The translations under genes were made by a program, and so were the position numbers. Source: a bacterium (GTDB taxonomy: Bacteria; Armatimonadota; HRBIN16). Taken from it: DNA of 7,283 nt. The stretch is from the NCBI GenBank assembly GCA_025057335.1, contig JANWXG010000135.1, positions 1 through 7,283 of the forward strand, in the 5' to 3' direction. The notes below the pieces were generated by a model, which had not been told where the DNA came from, made no database searches, and saw nothing but the letters and a program-made list of their open reading frames with translations. Positions 1 through 5,578 of the stretch are shown piece after piece; positions within the stretch are counted from its first letter, which is position 1, and every line of letters starts with the position of its first letter.

Positions 1-209
1 GGGATTGAAACTGTTGTTGTTGTTGAGTTGTTTTTGATTGAAGAGGTTACGAGCCTACCTATGAGGGATTGAAACTCTGGTATGGTGCTGTGGACTGGAG
101 CCGTTGCCAGTAGGTTACGAGCCTACCTATGAGGGATTGAAATCGATTCGCTATCGACCTCTACCGAGACGCGAAGCCAGTTACGAGCCTACCTATGAGG
201 AATTGAAAC
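1..209 (+). CRISPR. Distal (trailer) end of a CRISPR array, 3 spacers visible
   Basis: A 30-nt repeat that begins GTTACGAGCC and ends GGGATTGAAAC recurs at 46-75, 114-143 and 180-209; positions 1-11 are the last 11 nt of a further copy, so the array continues left of the window. Spacers lie at 12-45 (34 nt), 76-113 (38 nt) and 144-179 (36 nt). The 3' end ATTGAAAC is the usual 8-nt crRNA 5' handle of many type I and III systems, so the array is read left to right with its leader outside the window. The copy at 114-143 ends in T instead of C, and the last copy has A for G at position 201; decay of the last repeats is typical of the trailer end. No cas gene is visible, so the subtype cannot be assigned. 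Confidence 0.96.
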
Positions 210-211
210 GG

Positions 212-243
212 TTGGAGGGTCACGACGGAGCGTGACCCTCCAA
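212..243. repeat. Perfect 13-bp inverted repeat next to the CRISPR trailer
   Basis: TTGGAGGGTCACG (212-224) pairs perfectly with CGTGACCCTCCAA (231-243) around a 6-nt loop. It starts 3 nt after the last CRISPR repeat. The glycoside hydrolase gene is transcribed toward it from the right and the CRISPR array from the left, so it could separate two convergent transcripts. No T-run follows on either strand, so it is not a textbook Rho-independent terminator. A perfect GC-rich palindrome like this could also be one copy of a dispersed intergenic element; that cannot be judged from one window. Confidence 0.85.
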
Positions 244-263
244 AATACTTCGAGGCAGTTGTC

Positions 264-373
264 GCTGTATGGACAGCCTGCGGGAGAAGTCCGTCTCGCT
301 GACGACTGCGGAGAGGGAAGAGGCGCGCCCCGTCTCGGCGAAGCCTGCCTCAGCGAGCCTGTTGCCCCTCTCC
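264..373. other. Intergenic stretch with three candidate stem-loops
   Basis: Between the trailer hairpin and the hydrolase stop codon no gene is recognisable, but complementary segments are dense. GCTGT at 264-268 pairs with ACAGC at 273-277 around ATGG. AGTC+GTC (288-291, 293-295) pairs with GAC+GACT (301-307), with one bulged C at 292. GGAGAGGG (310-317) pairs with CCCTCTCC (366-373) and encloses a smaller GGC/GCC hairpin (337-339/343-345). On the minus strand this would be the 3' untranslated region of the hydrolase mRNA; on the + strand it lies downstream of the CRISPR array. High GC makes chance pairing easy, so a structured RNA is only a possibility. Confidence 0.35.
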
Positions 374-401
374 CCAGCAAGCCAGGCGAGCAGAGAAGGC
401 G

Positions 402-2714
402 TCAGTACTGCAACGCGAAGCCCGTCATGTAGAGGCTCCAGTCCTTGTCCGCGCTTTCCTGATTGGAGTCGACCAGTACCACCGACTCCCAGCGGATGGG
501 ATAGCGCACTACGCCATCCTGCGCGCCGCCCCAGAAGCCAGGAAAACCGCCGTCCAGCCGCATCGTCACAAACCGCCAGCCCTTCCAGGTGATGGCGCCG
601 TAGTCGGGCTGGAAGGTCTGCCCCCCGCTATCCGTGATGCGGCAGCGCAACAGGTTGCCACTGCCGTCACCATACACCCACATGCCCACTGCCTTCGGCT
701 TGCCCTCGATAGGCACGAAGGGCGGTGGGAGGTTGAGCTGGGCGAATCGCCATCCTCTGGCGAAGCGATAGTCTAGTCGCACTGCCCGTCGCACGCCCAG
801 CGGGTTAGGTTCAGGAGCGTCCGCAACGGTGGCTTCCACCTTCGCCTCTACCTTGGCGTCGCCGTCCGCCCATGCGCGCCAGCCAGTGGAGTCGGCGTCC
901 AGCGCGCCAATCTGCACCCAGCGCACCTCCCCCGAACGGGCGAGCACTTCGCCTCGCTCGTCCACCAGCTGCGCCGACAGACGCACGTCAGGCGGGAGGC
1001 GCTGGGGCATCTGCACGGTAAACATCGCCTCGCGTTGCCCCCGTTCCAGACGTATCGGCAGGCGGCTCTCCTGTCCGCCCGCGCGGACGTGCAGCGTTGC
1101 CTGAAGACCCTGCGCGTTCGGCTCCCGTATCCCCACCATCACGCGCTGCCCTGCGGGGGGCAGCAGCTGCAAGTGCACGACATTCGCCACGCCCAACCAC
1201 ACGCTCGCCGTGTGCAGGGGGTTCGGCTGCGGGCTCACCCACTCCAGCGTCACGCGTACCTGCTCCTCGCCTCGCTCGCGTATCTGGATGGGCAGGTTCA
1301 CGACGCGCTGCTCGCCTGGTTGCAGACGGAAGCGCACCTGCCCGAGCACCTCCTCGTCTGCGCGCGCCCGCAGGGTAGCGTCCAGCCGCCGCGCGGTGGG
1401 GTTGTGCACGCGCACAGGGAGACTCTCCCTTCGTCCCGCACGCACGGTGAGCAGCTGGCGCACAGGCGACCACGCTCCCACGAGGCTGAGATCAGCATGC
1501 GCGGGGAGTAACAGGTACTGCAGCTCCTGCGACAGGTCCAGCACGAACGGTGCGCCGCTCACGGCAACGCTGCGCGTCTTGCCCATCAGGTCTACCACCT
1601 GCATTGTGCCGCGAGGCAGGTTGAGTGTGATGGGGTGTGGTTCGCCCGCCGTCCACGCCGCCAGCGCCAGCGAGTCGCCCTTGCGGAACAGCAACAGGTA
1701 GTCTTCAGGGTTGGGCAGGGCAAGCCGTCGCAGGTAGCGATAGCCGTCCAGCGTGCTGGTAAGCGTCTTGGTGGCGAGGTAGGCGGGCTTGGGACGCAGG
1801 TCATGATACACCGTGCCGAAGTGGTGTTCAGGCTCCTTCGGGTCTTCGCCGTCGTTCTTCCAGTCGTACCAGATGCTGAGGAACACGTCGTGCGTCAGGT
1901 TGGTCAACCATTGACGCACGAGGTAGCGCGCCTGCTTCTGCATATCCATGCCCGTCCAGATGTCCGAGTAACCCCACTCACCCGACAGGATAGGCAGATA
2001 TTTGCGCGGGCTGTAGCGGTCAAGCAGTAGGCGCAGGCGACGATAGTCGGCTCCGGCGGTCTCTGGGTGGTGTGGGCGGTAGGGATGTACGGTGACCGCG
2101 TCGAGCCGCTGTAGCACGCCGCGCTGCCCTAGCGTCTCGAAGAACTCCCAGGGGAATCCCGAAGAAGCAGGTGCCACGATGAACTCGCCCGGCGCCACGC
2201 GGCGGATGGTGTCTATCACCACGTGCGCCAGCTGGGCGTAGTCCTCTACGTTGGGCTTCGGGCGCCAGAAGGGGTAGATGTTGGGCTCGTTCCAGATTTC
2301 CCACAGGATTCCTTTGCCCGCGTAGCGCTTCACTGCTGCCTCCACGTAGCGGGCGAAGGCGGCCCGTCCCTCGTCAGTGTAGGGCGCGACGCCCTCGTCG
2401 TAAAACTGGTTACTATAGTCGAGGATGAACAGGATGCGGATGCCGCGCGCGGTCATATCGCGCACTAGCACGTCGTAGTCCGAGAAGTCGTACGCGCCCT
2501 TCTGCTTCTCTATCTCGTGCCAGAAGAGGTCCATGCGCACAGTGCGGAAACCACCCTCCCGCAGCAGCTCCAGCTCGCGCTCCGGCGCACGGGTGAAATG
2601 GATGTTTACTCCGAAAGGCGCAGGCACTACTGGCTCGGGCACGACCTGCGGCGGCGCCCACGCTACAGTGGTGAACACTATCATCAGCAACAAACTCCCC
2701 CACAGCGGTCTCAT
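402..2714 (-). CDS. Secreted clan GH-A glycoside hydrolase, multidomain
   Basis: This 770-residue protein probably hydrolyses glycosidic bonds outside the cytoplasm. Residues 1-20 form a signal peptide (cleavage likely after AWA). A (beta/alpha)8 catalytic domain of the GH5/GH39/GH-A type spans about 33-330: WEIWNEPN carries the acid/base Glu143, ILSGEWG carries the nucleophile Glu246, and HPY at 210-212 and W282/W285 fit active-site loops. Residues 330-405 look like the beta domain that often follows in this clan. About 410-515 and 515-603 look like two Ig-like beta-sandwiches. About 605-770 resembles a jelly-roll carbohydrate-binding module (GWRFVTMRLDG, then PIRWESVVLVD). The start is well set: a GGAGGAGGG ribosome site lies just upstream of the ATG. 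It is transcribed divergently from mazG and toward the CRISPR array. The substrate and exact GH family cannot be told by eye. The hydrolase call is firm; the accessory domain borders are inferred. Confidence 0.88.
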   Translation of the reverse strand: MRPLWGSLLLMIVFTTVAWAPPQVVPEPVVPAPFGVNIHFTRAPERELELLREGGFRTVRMDLFWHEIEKQKGAYDFSDYDVLVRDMTARGIRILFILDYSNQFYDEGVAPYTDEGRAAFARYVEAAVKRYAGKGILWEIWNEPNIYPFWRPKPNVEDYAQLAHVVIDTIRRVAPGEFIVAPASSGFPWEFFETLGQRGVLQRLDAVTVHPYRPHHPETAGADYRRLRLLLDRYSPRKYLPILSGEWGYSDIWTGMDMQKQARYLVRQWLTNLTHDVFLSIWYDWKNDGEDPKEPEHHFGTVYHDLRPKPAYLATKTLTSTLDGYRYLRRLALPNPEDYLLLFRKGDSLALAAWTAGEPHPITLNLPRGTMQVVDLMGKTRSVAVSGAPFVLDLSQELQYLLLPAHADLSLVGAWSPVRQLLTVRAGRRESLPVRVHNPTARRLDATLRARADEEVLGQVRFRLQPGEQRVVNLPIQIRERGEEQVRVTLEWVSPQPNPLHTASVWLGVANVVHLQLLPPAGQRVMVGIREPNAQGLQATLHVRAGGQESRLPIRLERGQREAMFTVQMPQRLPPDVRLSAQLVDERGEVLARSGEVRWVQIGALDADSTGWRAWADGDAKVEAKVEATVADAPEPNPLGVRRAVRLDYRFARGWRFAQLNLPPPFVPIEGKPKAVGMWVYGDGSGNLLRCRITDSGGQTFQPDYGAITWKGWRFVTMRLDGGFPGFWGGAQDGVVRYPIRWESVVLVDSNQESADKDWSLYMTGFALQY

Positions 2715-2801
2715 TCTCGCCCTCCTCCCCCACCCTCGATTCCGCGCGTGAGGCTGCCGTTCCTGTCCACGCGACCTGGCGACATCGCAGAAAAGTTCTC
2801 C

Positions 2802-2828
2802 CTGTCAGGCTACAACTTGTGCTAGAAT
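2802..2828 (+). promoter_or_regulatory. Probable extended -10 promoter of mazG
   Basis: TAGAAT (2823-2828) is one base from the TATAAT consensus and is preceded by TG at 2820-2821, giving an extended -10 (TGn-TAGAAT). A weak -35 candidate, CTGTCA (2802-2807), sits 15 bp upstream, which is short but acceptable with an extended -10. Transcription would begin near 2835, leaving a leader of about 40 nt before the mazG ATG. Inferred from consensus only. Confidence 0.5.
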
Positions 2829-2853
2829 AGCAGTGTGCGAGAAAGCGTTGCAA
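2824..2853 (-). promoter_or_regulatory. Candidate divergent promoter for the glycoside hydrolase gene
   Basis: Read on the minus strand, TTGCAA (2848-2853) and TATTCT (2824-2829) are separated by 18 bp and each matches four of six consensus bases. The -10 box overlaps the mazG -10 on the opposite strand. The resulting leader to the hydrolase ATG at 2714 would be about 100 nt. This is the best candidate seen in the 161-bp divergent gap, but it is weak. Confidence 0.3.
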
Positions 2854-2875
2854 GGAGGTTGTTATCCAGAAGTCG

Positions 2876-4333
2876 ATGATAAGCGTAGTCGGTTTGGGAT
2901 CTGGCGACCCAGCGGCGTTGTCCCCACGCGCGTGGGAGGCACTGCGCTCTGGGCGACCCGTCTGGTTGCGCACGGCAGTACACCCGACAGTGCAGGCGCT
3001 GCGTGAGGCGGGCATCCCTTTCCAGTCGTTTGACCCCCTGTACGAGCAGGCAGAGAGCTTCGAGGCGCTGTATGCGCAAATCGTGGAGCGACTGCTGGAG
3101 ATGGCGCAGGAGGGCGACCTGGTGTATGCCGTGCCAGGACATCCGCTGATAGGCGAGGAGAGCGTGCGTCTGCTGCTGCAGCAGGCGCGGGAGCGAGGCG
3201 TGCCTGTGCAGGTAGTGGGCAGCACAGGCTTCCTGGAGCCAACGCTGGAAGCGCTAGGGCTGTGTATCACGGACGGGATACAGGTCATCGACGCGCTGAG
3301 CGCATCGCGCTTTCCGCCCGACCAGTGGATGCCTGTGCTGTACTATCAGGTGCATGACCAGTTTGTAGCGTCAGACCTCAAGCTGTGGCTGATGCGATAC
3401 TACCCTGACGAGCATCCCGTGCGCGTCGTGCAGGCGGCGGGGGTAGAGGGGGAGCAACGCGTACACGCTGTGCCCCTGCGCGAGCTAGACCGCGTGCCCG
3501 TAGACCATCTGACCAGCGTCTACGTCCCCCCTCTGCCCCCCGACGAGAGGCGCGATTTCGCGGGACTGGTGCACATCGTAGCGAGGCTGCGCGGTCCCGG
3601 AGGATGCCCCTGGGACCGCGAGCAGACGCACGAGACGTTGCGTCCGTTCCTGCTGGAAGAGGCGTACGAGGTGCTGGACGCCATCAACACAGGTGACGAC
3701 GCTAAGCTATGCGAGGAGCTGGGCGACGTGCTTCTGCAGGTAGTGTTGCACGCCCAGCTGGCGAGCGAAGCGGGAAGGTTCGATATTCAGGACGTTGTTT
3801 CACAGCAGTGCGACAAGCTGGTGCGCCGTCATCCGCACGTTTTCGGCGACCTGCAGGTCGCCGACAGCGCCGAGGTGCTGCGCAACTGGGAGCGCATCAA
3901 GGCGGAAGAGAACAGCCATTTGCCCAAACAGTCGGTGATGGAGGGCGTCATCCCCTCCCTGCCAGCGCTGGTGTTTGCGTTGGAGGTGTCCAAGCGGGCG
4001 GTGAAGGTGGGCTTCGAGTGGCCCGACCTGCAGGGCGTGCTGGACAAGTTCCGCGAGGAGCAGCAGGAGCTGGCGGAGGCAATCGCGCAGGGAGACCGGG
4101 AACGTGTTGAGGCAGAAATCGGCGACCTGCTGTTCACGCTGGTGAACATCGCTCGACATCTGAAAGTGGATGCGGAGCAGGCGTTGCACGCGATGGTGCG
4201 ACGCTTCATCGTGCGCTTCCAGCAGATGGAGGCGATGGCGCGTGAGCAAGGAAAACCGCTGGAACATCTCACGCTCGAGGAGTGGGACGCGCTTTGGGAG
4301 CAGGCGAAGCGCCGGATACAGCAGTCGGAGTAA
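2876..4333 (+). CDS. mazG: Nucleoside triphosphate pyrophosphohydrolase MazG, YabN-type methylase fusion
   Basis: Cytoplasmic NTP pyrophosphohydrolase that converts (d)NTPs to monophosphates plus pyrophosphate, a nucleotide-pool cleaning role. The 485 residues match the length of Bacillus YabN-like fusions. Residues 1-220 are a tetrapyrrole-methylase-like domain with GLGSGDP (6-12) and VPGHPLIGE (86-94). The first MazG domain (about 225-345) has CPWDREQTH (244-252) and the metal-binding pairs EEAYE (261-265) and ELGD (281-284). A second MazG-like domain (about 368-475) keeps KVGFEWPD (377-384), EEQQE (394-398) and EIGD (414-417). The role of the methylase-like part is not established in this family. 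The ATG is the first standard start after an in-frame TAG at 2828-2830; the nearest Shine-Dalgarno, AAGGAGG (2852-2858), is unusually far away at 17 nt. The next gene starts 74 nt after the stop with no clear promoter of its own, so the two may be co-transcribed. Confidence 0.96.
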   Translation: MISVVGLGSGDPAALSPRAWEALRSGRPVWLRTAVHPTVQALREAGIPFQSFDPLYEQAESFEALYAQIVERLLEMAQEGDLVYAVPGHPLIGEESVRLLLQQARERGVPVQVVGSTGFLEPTLEALGLCITDGIQVIDALSASRFPPDQWMPVLYYQVHDQFVASDLKLWLMRYYPDEHPVRVVQAAGVEGEQRVHAVPLRELDRVPVDHLTSVYVPPLPPDERRDFAGLVHIVARLRGPGGCPWDREQTHETLRPFLLEEAYEVLDAINTGDDAKLCEELGDVLLQVVLHAQLASEAGRFDIQDVVSQQCDKLVRRHPHVFGDLQVADSAEVLRNWERIKAEENSHLPKQSVMEGVIPSLPALVFALEVSKRAVKVGFEWPDLQGVLDKFREEQQELAEAIAQGDRERVEAEIGDLLFTLVNIARHLKVDAEQALHAMVRRFIVRFQQMEAMAREQGKPLEHLTLEEWDALWEQAKRRIQQSE

Positions 4334-4407
4334 CCTCCTGCAGCCGTAAGGCGTCCAAACGGTAACTTCTCGCGTGCGCTGAGAAAAAGGTTGGGAGGTA
4401 AACGACG

Positions 4408-5193
4408 GTGCGCTGGGTCTGGCTGGTCGTAGGAGTCTGCGTGTTGACGCTACCCGCAGGGGCACAAAAACCCTTTCAGCTCCAGCAGGTAGTGCAGTGG
4501 CAGGTAGTGCCCGAGCTGCGCGTGGTGGAGCTCGGCAAGCCTGTGGTGTTCATTCTGGAGATGCGTAACGGCGGCGCTACCCCTATCGAGCTGCGCTTTT
4601 CGTCAGGCAAACAGTACGACGTGCTGGTGTACAAACAGGGCGAATGGAGCGAGCGGTGGCAGTGGAGCAAAGGGAAGATGTTCTCCTTGGCGGTCATCTC
4701 TCTGCGCCTGCGCGCGGGCGAGGTCAGACGCTTCCGCGTGGAGTGGAACCAGAAGGACAATGAAGGGAGACAGGTTCCACCTGGTGACTACCGCGTGGAA
4801 GCCATACTGCCCTTGATGGTGCCACCGGGACGCAGTGAAGAGATTAAGGCGTCCGCCCAGTTCAGCATTCGGGCGCCCCGCCGAGGCGTCCTTCGTATCC
4901 GTGAGCTCATAGAGAGAGCCAACCGTTGGGTAGGACGTGAGGTGCTCCTGCAAGGGCGCAATGCAAGCGGCGCTCCTGACCCAAGCTGCCCAATGTGTGC
5001 GGACGGTCCTCCCACCGTACACCATGATGGGCTGTGGGTGTTGCGCGATGAGACGGGATGCCTCTACGTAACTGGCTCCCCAGATGCGGTGAAAACCTAT
5101 GGGGGACGACTACTAGTGGTAGGTATAGTTCGAAGTGGTCTCGGTGGAAGAATATACGTAGAGGCGAGGCAAATTTTACCCGCCTCGCCTTGA
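4408..5193 (+). CDS. Exported BsuPI-domain protein with C-terminal OB-like domain
   Basis: A 261-residue exported protein. The signal peptide covers residues 1-19 (LPAGA then Q). Residues about 25-155 match the BsuPI family (named for an intracellular proteinase inhibitor of Bacillus): ELRFSSGKQYDVLVY (61-75), WQWSKGKMF (84-92), LRAGEVRRF and VPPGDYRVEA are the expected blocks. About 160-258 is a separate small beta domain, probably OB-fold-like, with VGREVLLQG (175-183), CPMC (194-197) and DETGCLYVTG (214-223). The function of the fusion is unknown; binding a protein or ligand in the envelope is a guess. The start is GTG at 4408, supported by GGGAGG (4393-4398) 9 nt upstream. It lies downstream of mazG on the same strand and ends 19 nt from the stop of the convergent small gene. 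Domain call for the first half is strong, for the second half moderate. Confidence 0.85.
   Translation: MRWVWLVVGVCVLTLPAGAQKPFQLQQVVQWQVVPELRVVELGKPVVFILEMRNGGATPIELRFSSGKQYDVLVYKQGEWSERWQWSKGKMFSLAVISLRLRAGEVRRFRVEWNQKDNEGRQVPPGDYRVEAILPLMVPPGRSEEIKASAQFSIRAPRRGVLRIRELIERANRWVGREVLLQGRNASGAPDPSCPMCADGPPTVHHDGLWVLRDETGCLYVTGSPDAVKTYGGRLLVVGIVRSGLGGRIYVEARQILPASP
5162..5190. terminator. GC-rich hairpin between convergent genes
   Basis: AGGCGAGGC (5162-5170) pairs perfectly with GCCTCGCCT (5182-5190) around an 11-nt loop; G5161 and T5191 could add a wobble pair. It covers the last codons of the BsuPI-OB gene, with the TGA immediately after the right arm, and lies 23 nt past the stop of the small minus-strand gene. 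It could therefore end both transcripts. Neither side has a T-run, so the terminator role is inferred from position and stem strength. Confidence 0.4.
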
Positions 5194-5212
5194 CAGGACC
5201 AAAGCGCACCTC

Positions 5213-5440
5213 CTACTTTTTAGCCCGATACCGCTTCAATGCATACAGGGCAACGGGGGCTACTCCGCTCGCGAAGAGCACCAGCGAGCTAGCATCAGGC
5301 ACCGCAGGTGCTCCCTGCGGCATCACGTTGCCCGGTTGACGTTGAGAGGGCCCCTCACGACGCCCTAACGACTGAGCATCTACCACTCGCCAGGACGCCA
5401 GCACGCCCGCGGCAACCAGTAGCCACAACCAACGTTTCAT
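5213..5440 (-). CDS. Short exported PEP-CTERM-like protein
   Basis: This 75-residue protein looks like an export and sorting substrate with almost nothing in between. Residues 1-22 are a signal peptide (MKRWLWLLVAAGVL, likely cleaved after VVDA). Residues 23-46 are a Gln/Gly/Pro-rich linker. The C-terminus has the three parts of a PEP-CTERM signal: VPDASS (47-52), a hydrophobic segment of about 15 residues (53-67) and a basic tail with K69, R70, R72, K74 and K75. In PEP-CTERM systems exosortase recognises and cleaves near such motifs. The motif deviates from VPEP (D for E, A for P) and leans toward the VPDSG variant. The start at 5440 is chosen over an in-frame upstream ATG (5497) because AAGGAG lies 8 nt before it and the signal peptide starts there; the upstream ATG would also fall inside the predicted promoter. 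It has its own promoter. No exosortase gene is in the window. Confidence 0.75.
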   Translation of the reverse strand: MKRWLWLLVAAGVLASWRVVDAQSLGRREGPSQRQPGNVMPQGAPAVPDASSLVLFASGVAPVALYALKRYRAKK

Positions 5441-5471
5441 TGCTCTCTCTCCTTCCCGCAACACTACCGCT

Positions 5472-5501
5472 ATTATATTACGCAAGTTCCGTACCATTCA
5501 A
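5472..5501 (-). promoter_or_regulatory. Predicted sigma70 promoter of the PEP-CTERM-like gene
   Basis: On the minus strand a perfect TATAAT (5472-5477) follows TTGAAT (5496-5501) with 18 bp between. Transcription would start near 5465, giving a leader of about 25 nt that contains the AAGGAG ribosome site. A perfect palindrome lies 16 bp upstream of the -35 box. Consensus-based prediction. Confidence 0.6.
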
Positions 5502-5517
5502 GCCCCTTTTTGCGGTT

Positions 5518-5550
5518 TTGTAACAAAAAAACATAGTTTTTTTGTTACAA
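5518..5550. repeat. Perfect 15-bp A/T-rich palindrome (possible operator)
   Basis: TTGTAACAAAAAAAC (5518-5532) and its exact reverse complement (5536-5550) flank a 3-nt ATA loop. Each arm holds a run of seven A or T. The palindrome lies between the stop of the vWA gene (28 nt away) and the promoter of the PEP-CTERM-like gene; its centre is about 69 bp upstream of that gene's predicted start site, a position typical of activator sites. It could instead be a poor terminator for the vWA gene, but the stem has only three G-C pairs and no T-run follows it. Confidence 0.8.
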
Positions 5551-5578
5551 TCGCAAGTGAGAAGAGAACCTGTTCCCT

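Noticed and set aside
36..42. GATTGAA inside spacer 1, resembling the repeat 3' end
   Set aside because: Only seven bases match and the flanks do not; not a decayed extra repeat.
1210..1701. Plus-strand open frame of 163 codons inside the hydrolase
   Set aside because: Cys/Arg/Ser-rich translation with no domain, opposite a well-supported gene.
2413..3288. Minus-strand open frame of 291 codons across the divergent gap
   Set aside because: It overlaps both mazG and the hydrolase, has low-complexity Ser/Arg-rich sequence and no recognisable domain; it is a GC-rich shadow.
4367..4385. TTCTC/GAGAA hairpin between mazG and the BsuPI-OB gene
   Set aside because: Short, bulged and followed by an A-run rather than a T-run; too weak to call a terminator.
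3800..4465. Minus-strand open frame of 221 codons opposite mazG
   Set aside because: Lies opposite the conserved second MazG domain and shows no family features; shadow of a real gene.
5441..5497. Upstream in-frame ATG (5497) as start of the PEP-CTERM-like gene
   Set aside because: It would overlap the predicted promoter, lacks a good ribosome site and puts 19 non-hydrophobic-led residues before an ideal signal peptide.
5566..5575. GAACCTGTTC, resembling a LexA half-site pair
   Set aside because: The spacing between GAAC and GTTC is 2 nt rather than the 4 nt of the Bacillus-type SOS box, and it lies at the 3' end of a gene.
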